NCBI GenBank assembly: GCA_002803225.1 | Contig: NXFV01001587.1 | Location: 1-40,111 of the forward strand | Source: Gamarada debralockiae | Lineage: Eukaryota > Ascomycota > Leotiomycetes > Helotiales > Hyphodiscaceae | Length of the DNA stretch: 40,111 nt | Reading direction: 5' to 3' | In this document: one piece after another, positions 1 to 10,187 of the stretch | Position numbering within the stretch: position 1 is the first letter of the stretch | How the letters are laid out: every line of letters starts with the position of its first letter | Notes under the pieces: model-generated | Databases searched by the model: none | Told to the model about the DNA's origin: nothing | What the model saw: the letters and a program-made list of their open reading frames with translations, nothing else | Program-made: the position numbers and the translations under genes

Positions 1-844
1 GCTTAAGGGTAAGTACGAATGTTAGGGGGGACGAATATAGTGGGGAAATCGGTCACGTTGATGCCAACTTCGCTTAGCTGGATATCACGTGATAGCGGGG
101 CATAAATGGCCTTCGCAGCTGGGTCAGCACTTAGATATATATATATTATATAATACAGTTTTTTACCTCGTTTTTAGATACATTTGGGTGTGCTTTCATA
201 CACTATGACCTTCGTTTTGCATCGTTTTTGTTCTATCCCTCACTGAGAGCACGTGCGATACACAGCGCAATCGGGACGCGCTTATACTCGCATTTCGTTC
301 CTTCTACAATACAGGCTATACTTAATTAGGCAATTCCAACCAACAGACAGCTTCTTTAATACCTTGTACAACTATAAGTGAATTAGACTAGAGATTAGAA
401 GCAAAAGGACATGCCCCAAAGTCATTTGCCTGTGACCTTGCCTAGTAATTTTGTATAGTACTAGGCATAACCTTAGACTCCTAGGTATTGAGGAAGTTGC
501 TCCCAAAGCTCTATAGCCTTGAATCATAAGATGTCTCCTGACATTGACCTTCCAATTGCTTTGTATCGTTGTTCTTACTTAAAAAGACACTTCTCTAAGA
601 CCTTTTATTTTGGATCCTTTGTACGTTTCTAATCTACATTAAAAGATACCACATTAAAGTGTAGATATTTTAAGGATATCTAAAATTATTGATTTTGAAA
701 TGCGTTTACTATATTGTGACTAAAACCAAGTCTACAGAGCGTTATATTTAGGTTTAGGAAGGGTAGCAGATTATAATATACTCTTAGCGCATGCTTTTGG
801 GCATTGGATTTCCTAATTTGAGCCATTTTTGGGTGCAAAGAGAT
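1..844. other. AT-rich gene-poor stretch
   Basis: No convincing gene is present. The sequence is AT-rich with a (TA)n tract near 133-152. A minus-strand open stretch at 686-871 starts close to the transposon-like terminus at 846-1009. From its internal ATG at 824-826 it begins with MAQIRKSNAQ, which loosely recalls the start of pogo/Fot1 transposases, but it stops after 46 codons. I see no catalytic DDE region, so I do not call a transposase. Confidence 0.5.
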
Positions 845-845
845 A

Positions 846-1009
846 AATTTGGATATAACGAATTTTGACAAATTTTGTTCGTATTACGTTATAGTGAGAG
901 ATTCGTTATATGACGTAAAACGCCACCTATTTTTAAAAAGTCCCTGAAAAAGTTCGTTATAGCCAGATATTCGTTATATCCAAATTCGTTATAGCCAGAT
1001 TTTACTGTA
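846..1009. mobile_element. Terminal region of a pogo/Fot1-like DNA transposon relic
   Basis: The right edge reads as the inverted complement of CAGTAAAATCTGGCTATAAC and is followed by TA at 1008-1009, the target-site dinucleotide of Tc1-mariner/pogo elements. Inside are an exact 18-bp inverted repeat (846-863 against 969-986), an exact 16-bp direct repeat (953-968 and 985-1000), and the word TTCGTTATA at 902, 953, 970 and 985 with its complement at 854. Such arrays are typical of subterminal transposase-binding sites. No second terminus with the same sequence was found in the window, so this is probably a solo end or decayed copy. The family assignment is inferred from the CAGT end and the TA flank. 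Confidence 0.5.
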
Positions 1010-1417
1010 CTAATCACAAACCACAACTCTCGTCAGCCCCGCCATTGATCATTCAAGCCGCAATCTGCCTTGCAGGTGCGTACATGCTTGAAATTTCAAA
1101 GGAGTTGAGATAAATCCTCCTTCTCTCTGCACCCAAAGGGATCTTATGTCCCAGCAGCAACTTGAATGCCCTTCCCAGACTACCATTGAACTTTCCACAC
1201 GAATTAATCCGATCGAGAACGAAATCTCCCGTCTAGCGGGTATTTATTTAGTCATGTCAATTCCAATCTATCCAGAAAATCTTCCTAAGTCTCCAATATC
1301 ATCGAAAGACTGTTTGGCAAGTCGGAACTTCGCCTGGCAGCTAAATTTCCTCGACTGTGCGGCCGGTTAACGGAGGTGATGGCTGCGAAGAATTTGATTG
1401 TGCGAATATGTTCTCAA
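1010..1417. other. Intergenic region 3' of the first GH43 gene
   Basis: This stretch separates the transposon-like terminus from the 3' end of the minus-strand GH43 gene. A 74-codon plus-strand open frame (1146-1370) has no recognisable motif and is not called. Confidence 0.4.
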
Positions 1418-3238
1418 TTAGAAGCTTTCTACATATGGGCTATATGGGAAAAAGGTGCTATCCCCGATGTCTTGACCTTTTCCCATGTACCTCCACCTGC
1501 TGAAGTATGACTCTGTAGTTCCATTTCCACCATTACTAGTAGCGTACACGCCAACGAGTGTGCCTGTAAACTCGTTAATAAACCACGTACTTCCTTTGCT
1601 AATTTGTAGCTCAATCTTACCAGTAAACTGGCCATCGCCACCGCTTACAATTGTCGCTGGTGCTACGCCCATAAGCACGCTTTGCTCGGGCTGCGTGGAG
1701 GAGGCAGCAGAAAGAGCATAATGCGTCTCGCTAATCGCATCAATTTGCAACCGGATTGGTGCGTCTAGCCAGTGCTTTGGGAGCGCCTTGACTACGGGCG
1801 GGGGCGCAGTCATGTTGTAGTTCCCAGTTAGCGCAGTGATACGGAATCGAAGATGCGGCGCCATCTCGTTAGTACGATCAGATACGTTATCGCTTGTTGA
1901 CAATAGCACGACGCCAAGGTCGAGATGTTGTGTTTGGGAGAGAAATACAGTTACGCCAGCCTCCTCCTCCAATTCTTTTGGTTCAAATGTGACTAGGTCG
2001 GCACTGTAGCTGAATAAAGTATCCGTCTGGACACGCATGATCAAGCTCAGTTTTGGTGTCAATCCAAACTCTGGGCTCGACGTGAGGTTTGCTTTTCCGG
2101 GACGAAGTCGAAGTGTGTTGGAATGTCCGGGCGGAGAGACAGTGAAAGCACCTTCAGCTGGGAAGCGCCAATGCAGAAAATGTGAGGGGATTGCTGATCC
2201 TGAAGCAAAATCTATGTTATCGGGCTCTTCAACGAAAGGTCCAGTTCCACGGATGGATTTTGTCGGTTCAGGCAGCGGCCATCCGCTCATAAGACCACGA
2301 ACAGGTTGGAGGACAGGCCATTCACCCGTTTGCCATGTCACAGGATATAAAACAGTCTCCCGACCCATCGGATAATTCATCCACGCAGGTCCAGATCGGG
2401 TGCCCAAAGCACTACCCCACCAATTACCGGCGTTATCTTGGAAGAGATCTCCATGACCGACTGTCTGGAAGTATTGAGTTGTATTTGTATTCGTAAGAAT
2501 CGGATTGCCAGAATAGCCTTCGTAAGGGCCGCTGATATTCGTTGCTCGAGCAATTGAGATCAAGTGGCCAAGCTCTGTACCGCCTTCCGAGATCATGAGA
2601 TAGTAGTAACCATCTTTCTTGTATACATGCGGACCCTCTGGAATATAGTGGGTGAAGCCAGTCCATATTGTGGACACTGGGCCCAAGGCACCGGTTGTAA
2701 GGTCAATGATCTGTTGGCGAATACCGGAGAATTGAACGTATGTCTGCCCATCGTCATCCCAGAATACATTCATATCAATGTCTATCATTGGGAAGGTCAA
2801 CGGCTCACTCCATGCGCTACTGTTGAACGGGTCTTTTGTTGTGAAAATCACTCCAGTGACAACAAAAGGGACCACAGGAGTGTACGAAGTGATAGCATAG
2901 AATGTGCCGTTATGATAACGAATGTTCGTTGCCCAGAAGCCGCCGTACTCCACCGTCGTGTCCCCGATCTCTGGAAATTGCTCCGGTTTAGTAAAAGCAT
3001 GGCTGGCAAGCCTCCAATTCTGCAAGTCTTTGCTAGCGTAGATTGGCAATCCAGGAAACGTGAGAAACGATGAGGTAGCACAGAAGAAGGCATCGTAGTC
3101 CTTAGCAACGTAAATGCAGCTTGGATCGGAATGCCATCCCGGTAGCATAGGATTTGTATATGTAGAGTTCTTGGAATGAATTTGTGCTAGAGCTGAGAAG
3201 ACAAATGTTGCCCATAGAAGAACAGCGTCCGAATACAT
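1418..3238 (-). CDS. Secreted GH43 beta-xylosidase / alpha-L-arabinofuranosidase
   Basis: This is a glycoside hydrolase family 43 enzyme of 606 residues in one exon. Residues 1-18 form a signal peptide (hydrophobic core, cut after ALA). The five-bladed beta-propeller follows, with the three expected acidic residues: the base Asp38 in HSDPSC, the pKa-modulating Asp155 in DIDMNVFWDDDG, and the acid Glu201 in IPEGPHVYK. The C-terminal half (about 350-570) fits the beta-sandwich accessory domain common in GH43 beta-xylosidases. Several NxS/T sites suit secretion. The expected role is release of xylose or arabinose from arabinoxylan outside the cell; the exact substrate cannot be read from sequence. 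It is divergent from a second GH43 gene at 4103. The ATG at 3236-3238 is chosen because it directly precedes the signal peptide. Confidence 0.9.
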   Translation of the reverse strand: MYSDAVLLWATFVFSALAQIHSKNSTYTNPMLPGWHSDPSCIYVAKDYDAFFCATSSFLTFPGLPIYASKDLQNWRLASHAFTKPEQFPEIGDTTVEYGGFWATNIRYHNGTFYAITSYTPVVPFVVTGVIFTTKDPFNSSAWSEPLTFPMIDIDMNVFWDDDGQTYVQFSGIRQQIIDLTTGALGPVSTIWTGFTHYIPEGPHVYKKDGYYYLMISEGGTELGHLISIARATNISGPYEGYSGNPILTNTNTTQYFQTVGHGDLFQDNAGNWWGSALGTRSGPAWMNYPMGRETVLYPVTWQTGEWPVLQPVRGLMSGWPLPEPTKSIRGTGPFVEEPDNIDFASGSAIPSHFLHWRFPAEGAFTVSPPGHSNTLRLRPGKANLTSSPEFGLTPKLSLIMRVQTDTLFSYSADLVTFEPKELEEEAGVTVFLSQTQHLDLGVVLLSTSDNVSDRTNEMAPHLRFRITALTGNYNMTAPPPVVKALPKHWLDAPIRLQIDAISETHYALSAASSTQPEQSVLMGVAPATIVSGGDGQFTGKIELQISKGSTWFINEFTGTLVGVYATSNGGNGTTESYFSRWRYMGKGQDIGDSTFFPYSPYVESF

Positions 3239-3938
3239 CTTTCAAAGAACGCAACCTTGCATCCTAGGATTGTGTTGAAGATGCGTAGCTAATGATCTGA
3301 ACAAAGATAAGGCTATCGAATCTATAGCTTGATGCTCAATTAAAAGCCTTCTAAATCGATAGCACTACATAGGTATCTGGAACCAGTGCATGACCCCTGG
3401 TGGTTAAATCAGGTGCCGTGCTCCGGCACGGCACTCGGGGGAGAAACCATTTATCCGTTCTTCTCGGCGCGCTCTTCCCCGTACCCCGCATCTCGAAACG
3501 TTAACCCAAGATCAGCTGTGGGTATTGCCAACATTTGTGACAAGTATTGCTTAATATCCGCCTTAATGTTCATTATTAGCCGGATCAGCTTGGATGCAGA
3601 CCTTGGCCTAGAAAAGAAAGTCGTCAAGCGGCTATCTTCTTTCGGCCTCTCCAATGCATTTTCCACCACTGATAAGTGAACGCCATACTCCGCATTCGAT
3701 GATCGCTCATACTTTATCATTAAGCCAAATGGCGCCGAGACAAGTCCGAGACCCCTGCAAATCTGTTCATCCTTAAAGGATAAACACGGCAATGTTAAAA
3801 CGATGCCGTATCTCCATCTTTTGTTTCCTATGGTAACCACTACTAACAACAGAAGTTGACGCCTCGCATTTGGAAATACTTAGTTTACAATTCACTAACA
3901 GATCTCATGTATGAACATACAAATTTGCTCTTTAACCC

Positions 3939-3945
3939 TTTAGCC
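3939..3945 (-). promoter_or_regulatory. Candidate XlnR/Xyr1 site (GGCTAAA)
   Basis: The sequence is an exact match on the minus strand to GGCTAAA, known from xylanase promoters. It lies about 160 bp upstream of the ATG of the CBM1-bearing GH43 gene, inside one of the two copies of the repeated 14-mer. A 7-mer can occur by chance; position and context raise its value. Confidence 0.4.
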
Positions 3946-3977
3946 AAATGGCGCCAAGTCTCCTGTGGAACTTTAGC

Positions 3978-3985
3978 TATAAAAG
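3978..3985 (+). promoter_or_regulatory. TATA box of the CBM1-GH43 gene
   Basis: TATAAAAG lies 118 bp upstream of the ATG at 4103 and just downstream of the candidate XlnR site. This is a typical arrangement for strongly inducible fungal cellulase and hemicellulase genes. Confidence 0.5.
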
Positions 3986-4102
3986 AGAGAAATGACACCT
4001 GCAAGACTAATTTTCTCCATCTTGTTTCTCGTAACTGTCTTATAATATCCCTTCAGGCATTTCTTCCTTTGAGCTATCTTGAATTGTGCCAACTAAGGCG
4101 CC

Positions 4103-5839
4103 ATGTCCGCTATAGTGCGAAACGCTCTCGGGTTGCTCTACCTATCATGGACGGCCTTTGGAGCGAACTTCACCAACCCTGTGATCTATGAAGACTTCGC
4201 CGACAATGACATCTTCCTTGGCCCCAACGATGTCTTTTACTATTCTGCCTCCAGCATGCATTACTCGCCAGGTGCGCCGATCTTACAGTCTTACGACCTG
4301 GTCAACTGGCAGCTCATTGGGCACTCAGTGCCTATGCTGGACTTTGGAGCAAACTACAACATGTCCGGCGGGTATGCCTATAACGGAGGGATCTGGGCGT
4401 CAACCATGCGACATCGCGCAAGTAACAACCAGTGGTACTGGATTGGCTGCGTCAATTTTTGGACAACCTATGTCTATACTGCCCCAGATGTGACTGGCCC
4501 TTGGAGTGAGTCCGCCTCTTTCAACCCCTGTTTTTACGACTGCGGTCTCTTGATCGACGACGATGATACCATGTACGTCGCCTACGGCAGCAATAACGTG
4601 AGTGTTGCGCAGCTCGCATCCGATGGACTCAGCATTGTCCAGACTCAAGATGTCTTTGGTTATCCATCCCAGTGCACTGGAATTGAAGGAAATCGCATGT
4701 ATAAGATCAACGGCGTGTATTATATCCTGGATGATTGCCCCAGTGAGAGCTACACTTTCATCTGGAAGGCTTCCAGCCCCTTCGGTCCTTACACTAGCAA
4801 ACCCTTGACACATTCTGTGGCAGCGCCAATTCCAGACGGTGGCACTGCCACTCAAGGAAGTCTGATCCAAACTCCAAATGGTGACTGGTATTTCATGTCA
4901 TTCTCCTGGGCTTATCCATTGGGCCGTATGCCCATTCTAGCCCCAATCACTTGGGGCTCAGACGGCTTCCCAGTTTTGGAAACTGTCAATGGAGGGTGGG
5001 GTGAATCCTACGCTTACCCTTTATCAGAGCATCCAATGCCCTCCTGGACTGGCATCGACACCTTCCAGGGCGCTTCTCTTGGGCCTGCATGGGAATGGAA
5101 TCACAACCCTGACCCAACCAAATACTCAGTCAATAATGGTGTGACATTGTCAACTGCCACTGTTACTACGGATTTGTTCCATGCCCGAAACACTTTGACC
5201 CACCGTCTTGATGGACCCTTTCCTATAGGGACGGTGCAGATTGATTTCACCAACATGGCGGATGGTGATATATGTGGTCTGGCTGCTTTCCGGGACCTTG
5301 CCGCCTGGATTGGAATCGTTCGAAATGGCAGCACCTATACTGTGACTGCGGTGCAGGGCCTAGAGCAAGATTCTAGCAATAATTGGGCCACGCTTAGCGA
5401 TGGTGCGACTGCTGGCACTGCCCCAATCTCGATCGGTAAAGTCTGGTTCCGCATCGCATTAGATGCCCGGGCTGCCGGCACTCATCTGGCCTATTTCTTT
5501 TATAGCACAGATGGGTCGACTTTCAATCAGCTTGGAGGGTCATTCACATTGGACACATCCTACTACTACTTCATGGGCTATCGGTACGGCATCTTCAACT
5601 TTGCTACTCAAGCTCTTGGAGGCTCCATCAAAGTCCTCTCTTTCGACAGCGAAGACAGCAGCACGAGTTCCGGCAATACGACCACATCCGCCACCTCAGC
5701 GGCACCCACTACCACCAGCGCCAGCGCCACTCAGAGTCAATGGGGACAATGTGGTGGACAAACTTGGACCGGACCAACAGCTTGTGATGCACCATATGCC
5801 TGCGAGACCTCGAATCCATGGTATGCTCAATGTCTGTGA
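4103..5839 (+). CDS. Secreted GH43 hemicellulase with C-terminal CBM1
   Basis: This is a 578-residue single-exon enzyme. An N-terminal signal peptide (about 1-20, ending AFGA) precedes a GH43 beta-propeller. The likely catalytic acids are Asp34 (in DFADNDIF), Asp146 (in [11 protein letters not shown]) and Glu195 (in [10 protein letters not shown]). A second beta-sandwich-like region spans about 315-510. A Ser/Thr linker (about 516-543) leads to a fungal cellulose-binding module CBM1 at about 544-578, with the usual WGQCGG start, aromatic residues and four cysteines, ending in QCL. It should anchor arabinoxylan debranching or xylosidase activity to cellulose in plant cell walls. It is paired head to head with the GH43 gene at 1418-3238, which suggests co-induction. 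The two differ in subfamily, so this is not a recent tandem duplication. Confidence 0.92.
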   Translation: MSAIVRNALGLLYLSWTAFGANFTNPVIYEDFADNDIFLGPNDVFYYSASSMHYSPGAPILQSYDLVNWQLIGHSVPMLDFGANYNMSGGYAYNGGIWASTMRHRASNNQWYWIGCVNFWTTYVYTAPDVTGPWSESASFNPCFYDCGLLIDDDDTMYVAYGSNNVSVAQLASDGLSIVQTQDVFGYPSQCTGIEGNRMYKINGVYYILDDCPSESYTFIWKASSPFGPYTSKPLTHSVAAPIPDGGTATQGSLIQTPNGDWYFMSFSWAYPLGRMPILAPITWGSDGFPVLETVNGGWGESYAYPLSEHPMPSWTGIDTFQGASLGPAWEWNHNPDPTKYSVNNGVTLSTATVTTDLFHARNTLTHRLDGPFPIGTVQIDFTNMADGDICGLAAFRDLAAWIGIVRNGSTYTVTAVQGLEQDSSNNWATLSDGATAGTAPISIGKVWFRIALDARAAGTHLAYFFYSTDGSTFNQLGGSFTLDTSYYYFMGYRYGIFNFATQALGGSIKVLSFDSEDSSTSSGNTTTSATSAAPTTTSASATQSQWGQCGGQTWTGPTACDAPYACETSNPWYAQCL

Positions 5840-5951
5840 TGTCCTACAATGTTGGGTTCTGAGATGCGTTCGCATTTACTAAGTAGCTCCCATAAATATT
5901 CAAAAGTCTAACAATTTTGCGCATACACAGAATATCCAATTCTGAGCATCT

Positions 5952-6674
5952 TTAACACTTATTCTGGGTTTCCTTATCCATATTGACTTCCGGAAGCTTC
6001 CCAGCTTTCTCACTGGGCTCGTCCAAGCTCGCCACCGATGACCTTCTCGTGCCATGTCCTTGCGTCCCGATAGTCAAGAAGGGGACAAAGAGTAGCCCGG
6101 TTCCAGCGGAGGCAACACAAAACTAGAAGACCATGTTGTATGGCCGAATGGTCGTCTGTAGCGCCGCCGTGCCCGTTGATTCTGCGTTATAAATACTGGC
6201 AGAGATGCCAAGGCCAACAGCTGAGCAGACTTTGGTCACTGTGTTGAAGATGCCTCCGGCAAGGGATTGTTGTGCTGGAGGCAGAGAGGACATCACATAC
6301 ATCTAAAATATTAGCTCAATTAGGCCCGTGGATTGGAAAATGAAACTTACATTGGCGACATTAAACTGTAGATCCGCACCAATGACAGAAAGCAGTAGAG
6401 ACGGAAAGATGAACGCCCAATATGAACTGCCCTGTTTCATCCTCGCGAGAAGGATTGCGGAGCAAATATAAGCAAGCGCTCCAATGGCAGTGAGGAGCTT
6501 GTTGTTTACCCGATGCAAGATCAAGCCCGCGACAATGTTCACTGCGATACCACCAATCGCCTGGGGTAAAAGGTGTATAGCGACTTTTAAGGCGGAGAAA
6601 CCAAGGGCATTCTGCATGTACAGCGACAACCAAAAGGCACTGGTGGTGAAGCTCATGAACCCAAGAAGCACCAA
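5952..6674 (-). pseudogene. 3' fragment of a DHA2-type MFS drug transporter
   Basis: Only the C-terminal part of a 14-helix major facilitator is present. Exon A (6351-6674) encodes about four hydrophobic helices beginning near LVLLGFMSFTTSAFW. A 48-bp intron (6303-6350, gtaagt...ttag) follows, then an exon that joins in phase 0 (NVAN to MYVMSSLPP) and carries the helix with GGIFNTVTKVCSAVGLGISA. This exon hits TAG at 6123-6125 after PYNMVF. Beyond it the same frame stays open to TAA at 5952-5954 and encodes the expected last helix (GLLFVPFL) and a basic cytoplasmic tail. The TAG therefore most likely replaces a TGG (Trp). Upstream of 6675 the frame meets TGA and the N-terminal half of the transporter is absent. 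The gene is broken twice: it lacks its 5' half and has a nonsense codon before the last helix. Confidence 0.8.
6303..6350 (-). other. Intron in the MFS pseudogene
   Basis: The intron starts gtaagt and ends attttag on the minus strand, is 48 bp long, and keeps phase 0. Its intact splice signals suggest the gene was lost fairly recently. Confidence 0.7.
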
Positions 6675-7051
6675 GTCGGCTTCCCCTCAAATGTCGCAGA
6701 AAAATTTCCGACCTGTCCTTGTAGACAAGGATCTCTATATAGGCCTTGCCAAATTCAGTTAATATCAGCATCGCTTATTCCACCAATTGCGCTTAAGTTA
6801 ACCCAATTTCCAAAGGTTTCGACAAAGTGGCTGCAGAGCTCAACTACTGCCTAGATCCTCAGAACCATATCTTTTTGACCCCTCATGTAAAGTAAGGAGT
6901 TGCAATCTACGCTGGAAATTCCGTACTCTAAGCTATTAGGCTAGAGATGACACTTTAGTAAGTTACATAGCACTAGTGCTTCGATGACTGACCGCCCTAA
7001 TTGTCTCCGCACCTTCTTAGCGCCGCCAGCACACAACATCAAAAGACACAG
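6675..7051. other. Gap between MFS fragment and HET gene
   Basis: The missing N-terminal half of the transporter would be expected here on the minus strand, but no membrane-helix coding pattern is visible. No other gene was seen. The stretch also serves as the upstream region of the plus-strand HET gene. Confidence 0.4.
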
Positions 7052-9082
7052 ATGGAGCAGTTCAAATACGAGCCACTCGACCTCGAGGGACCTGCTTTTC
7101 GGCTTGTCCGACTTTGCCAAGGCAACGATGACGATATTCAGTGCGAACTTTTCCAGGCACTACTCTGCCCACCTGAAGTTGTAGTGGAGTTTGAAGCTCT
7201 GTCGTATACATGGGGTAGTGCGGAAAAGCAGAGCGATATAAATATTAGTGGAAGTATAATGAAAGTCACCCAAAACTTATATTTAGCGCTGCGGCATCTC
7301 CGTCATCCAGGTGAAGACCGGATCCTATAGATTGATGCTATATGCATTAATCAAGACAACAAAAAAGAGCTAGGACATCAAGTTCGACAGATGGCAGAGA
7401 TATATAAAAAGGCTAGAGGAGTCATTATTTGGTTGGGCACAACTACAGACGAGACATACGTCATTATGAATTCCATGAATAAGCTACAGAAAGAGAGTAA
7501 CCAAAATGCATGCAATGACTGGAAAGTTTCAGATAAGCGCTGGGAGGAAATTTGGTCAAATATACAGCCTACGTTAAAGAGCGAACATCTAAACTTGACA
7601 TCCCGACAGCATCAGGGCCTAAAGTCACTCTTAGGGCGATCTTGGTTCAAGAGGGTTTGGATTTTGCAAGAAGTTGCTTATGCGCGAGCTGCTGTAGTTG
7701 TTTGCGGGTTTGTCTCTGTGCCAGCACGTATTTTTGCAGTTGTTCCGTCATTAGTAGGGATAAGTCCAGAGCCCTATTGCCAAGCTGTCTTGGATATAAT
7801 ACCGGGCCCTTCACGAAGACACTCATGGTGGAGCCAAAAGCGGGACCTTTATACTCTTTTAGTGAAGTTTAGTGAGTGTGAAGCGACCGACCCACGAGAC
7901 CGTATTTATGCCTTACTTAGTATGTCTTCAGATGCGTATGATACTGAATTTCTGCGTGCAGATTATACAAAGTCTGTAGAGGAAGTTATTCACGATACTA
8001 CTTCATTCCTCCTCTCCTTGCACAAGTTAGGCCACACTATACATGACCTGCCCGGCTGGACGTTGCCAAATTTCCTACAGGCCTTAAATTCGTTGAGTAC
8101 TAAGGTACTCGAGTGGGCATGGGAGAAAGAGGACAAAGAGTTGACGGAGCTGCTGTTGAAGCGGGACGACGTCAATATAAAGTCGCTTCTGTGGAAGTCT
8201 GATTTGGCAGTGCGGGTTGATTTGACGAAGCTGTTCGTGGAGCGGGACAACGTCGATGTGCACTCGAAGGATATTTATGGTAGGACTCTGTCGCTCGCGA
8301 CAGAGAAGGGGTGCGAGAGGATTATGAAAGTACTGGTTGAGCAGGACGGCGTCGATGCAGACTTGAAAGATATTGATGGTCGGACTCTATTGTCGTGGGT
8401 GGCAGAGAAAGGGTACGAGAAGGTCGTTAAGCTGTTGGTCGAGCAGGACAATGTCGATACAAACTCGAAAGATATTGATGGTCGGACACCGCTATCGCGG
8501 GCAGCAGAGAGGGGGCGCGAGGGGATTGTGAAGCTCCTGGTCGAGCGGGATAGCGTTGATACAAACTCGAAAGATATTAATGGTCGGACGCCGCTATGGT
8601 GGGCGGCATTGAAGGGACATGAGGGGATTGTGAAGCTCTTGGTTGAGCACGGCGTCCATGCAGACTCAAATGATAATTGCGGTCGGACGCCGCTATGGTG
8701 GGCCGCAGCGGAAGGGCACGAGGGGATCGTGAAGCTGTTAGTCGAGCGGGGCGACGTCCAGGTGAATGTGAAGGATCGTTACGGTCGGCCACTACTATCG
8801 TGGGCGGCAGCGAACGGGCACGAGGGGATCGTAAAGCTGTTAGTCGAGCGGGGCGACGTCCAGGTGAACGTGAAGGATCGTTACGGTCGGCCACTACTAT
8901 CGTGGGCGGCAGCGAACGGGCACGAGGGGATCGTAAGGCTACTAGTCGAGCGGAACAGCTTCGACGTATATTCAAAGGATAGATATGGTCAGACGCCGCT
9001 GTGGTGGGCGGTAGCAAACGAGCATGAGGGGACTATCAAGTACCTGGCGTCTTACATTGCTGGCCTGAACGGTTGCTGTTAA
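7052..9082 (+). pseudogene. HET-domain ankyrin-repeat gene with in-frame TAG
   Basis: The frame from ATG 7052 (MEQFKYEPLDLEG, a usual HET start) encodes a heterokaryon incompatibility domain with EALSYTWGS at residues 48-56, NLYLALRHLR, then TAG at 7328-7330, then IDAICINQ, IYKKARGVIIWLG and RSWFKRVWILQEV in the same frame. HET proteins normally read RILWIDAICINQ, so the TAG stands where Trp is expected (codon 93). After the HET part, a region with LEWAWEKEDKELTELLLKR leads into about nine ankyrin-like repeats of 34 residues (8120-9060) and the gene ends at TAA 9080-9082. HET domains trigger cell death on non-self recognition. As it stands the gene would give a 92-residue peptide. Re-initiation at ATG 7391 would lose the core HET motif. 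A splice that removes the TAG was looked for; only a 20-bp gap fits, which is too short. Confidence 0.8.
8750..8953 (+). repeat. Near-identical tandem 102-bp ankyrin units
   Basis: There are two adjacent copies (8750-8851 and 8852-8953) of a 34-codon unit starting GDVQVNVKDRYGRPLLSW. They differ at only a few bases, all near the unit ends or silent. Neighbouring units from about 8240 to 9050 are similar but more divergent. This pattern indicates recent unit duplication or gene conversion, as known for the high-identity repeat arrays of fungal NLR/HET recognition genes. Confidence 0.85.
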
Positions 9083-9194
9083 AGAGGATCCTAGTTTGTA
9101 AGAGATGATAATCAGCAATATTATTCAGATTATAGAGGAGATGTAAGTTTATGCCTCTCTTGCTGCACGTTAGAATTTATTCTCACATCTCTAG

Positions 9195-10187
9195 AGGTTC
9201 CTTCTCGTCAAGTTTCACATTGAGTCCCTGAAAGACAAAATTACTCTTAGGCATATCAAAAAGCGCTGAAGAATCACCTAAAAGGATTGTATGCCCTGGA
9301 GAGCGCCTACTATAAGACTCTAAAGAGGATTGATGGGCAGCTGAAAGGGTACTAAGATATTGCTAATCAAGTCTCAGCGTGGGTTATGTACGCTTGTTGA
9401 CCTTTGTCTGTGTTGGAACTATAATATGCCCTGGCTGTCTTCTTAGCAAATACCACCATTGATAAGGAAGGCCTTCCTAACGAATTGACCCCGACAAACC
9501 ACTGTGCAAGGTTGGTGACTATTGACAAGGAAAGTAAGACTGTCTGTCTAGTGCACTACAATGCTTAAGAGTACTTTGAACGCATTCTATTTGTTAGAGA
9601 TCTGTAAGTACATAGCATTATTGCTAGAACTTGCCTAACTTATATTTTATTTGACATTTTTGCGCAGGGTGAGTGTGACAACGATGACAAGATAAAGATT
9701 TGCCTACAAGAAAATTGCCATCTTGGTTATACTGTAAAATATTAGAGTGATTATGCCCACAGAAAATTAGAAGATGAGCTCAAGGGCTTAATATTAAGAT
9801 TTTTTGAGCGAAAACCTAATCTTGCTTGCTTTGCAGTTTACAAGCCTATTCGGGAGGTTTAGAGACTGAATAGGGCTGCATATCGCGTCAAGTTTTGGAT
9901 TGAAAGCGGTAGTACGACTGCTGGTTGAGAAAGGAGGTGATTTGAACGCAAGAGATAATAGGGGGAGGACAGCGCTGCATATCGGAGCCGAAGAAGGGTT
10001 CACAGACCTTGTAGAGTCTCTTTTAGAATGTGAAGCCAGTAAGATAGACTTAGAAAGCAATGAGTTTTACTTGCTGCTAGAGTACGCAATGATGCATAGC
10101 TACGAGAGAGTTATAAGGGTATTGTCTATCCAACAAGGAAAGTGCGGAGACTCTGGATCCCAGCGTGAAGTTTGGAGGTGAATACTT
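9195..10187 (+). pseudogene. STAND (NACHT C-lobe plus ankyrin) gene relic
   Basis: Pieces of a fungal NLR can be read through several lesions. From 9195: RFLLVKFHIESLKDK, then a one-base deletion near 9264, then LKGLYALESAYYKTLKRID, VSAWVMYAC, PLSVLEL, YALAV, LVTIDKESKTVCLVHYNA and EYFERIL. This is the usual order of the post-NACHT winged-helix region. In-frame stops sit at 9353-9355 (TAA), 9398-9400 (TGA, where RPL-type Arg is expected), 9422-9424 (TAA, ELQ), 9566-9568 (TAA, Q of QEYF) and, after an apparent intron (about 9605-9667, gtaagt...gcgcag), 9743-9745 (TAG, KYW). From about 9873 ankyrin-like sequence follows (GLHIASSFGLKAVVRLLVEK). The N-terminal effector and P-loop are not found. 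Confidence 0.75.

Larger units (their letters stand above)
3239..4102. promoter_or_regulatory. Bidirectional promoter between two GH43 genes
   Basis: This 864-bp region is shared by divergent hemicellulase genes. The 14-mer AGCCAAATGGCGCC occurs twice, at 3723-3736 and 3942-3955. The second copy is preceded by TT, which creates TTTAGCC at 3939-3945, the complement of GGCTAAA, the classic XlnR/Xyr1 xylanase-regulator site. Another TTAGCC lies at 3576-3581. Small open frames inside (3386-3679, 3451-3849) have no motif and are taken as chance. Binding by an XlnR homologue is inferred. Confidence 0.55.

Noticed and set aside
152..190. CAGTTTTTTACCTCG after TA as a possible second transposon end
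   Set aside because: It starts CAGT-like and follows TA but does not match the terminus at 1007 closely enough to pair with it.
1146..1370. 74-codon plus-strand open frame
   Set aside because: No recognisable motif, no clear promoter, and it lies beside transposon-like sequence; too weak to call.
4400..4870. 156-codon minus-strand open frame inside the CBM1-GH43 gene
   Set aside because: Antisense to a clearly conserved coding region; no family signal.
7309..7330. Possible mini-intron removing the TAG in the HET gene
   Set aside because: The only gt...ag pair that fits the frame is about 20 bp long, below the usual fungal intron minimum.
8577..9017. 146-codon minus-strand repetitive open frame opposite the ankyrin array
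   Set aside because: Its Arg/Pro/Ser repeats are the antisense of the 102-bp ankyrin units; shadow of the real frame.
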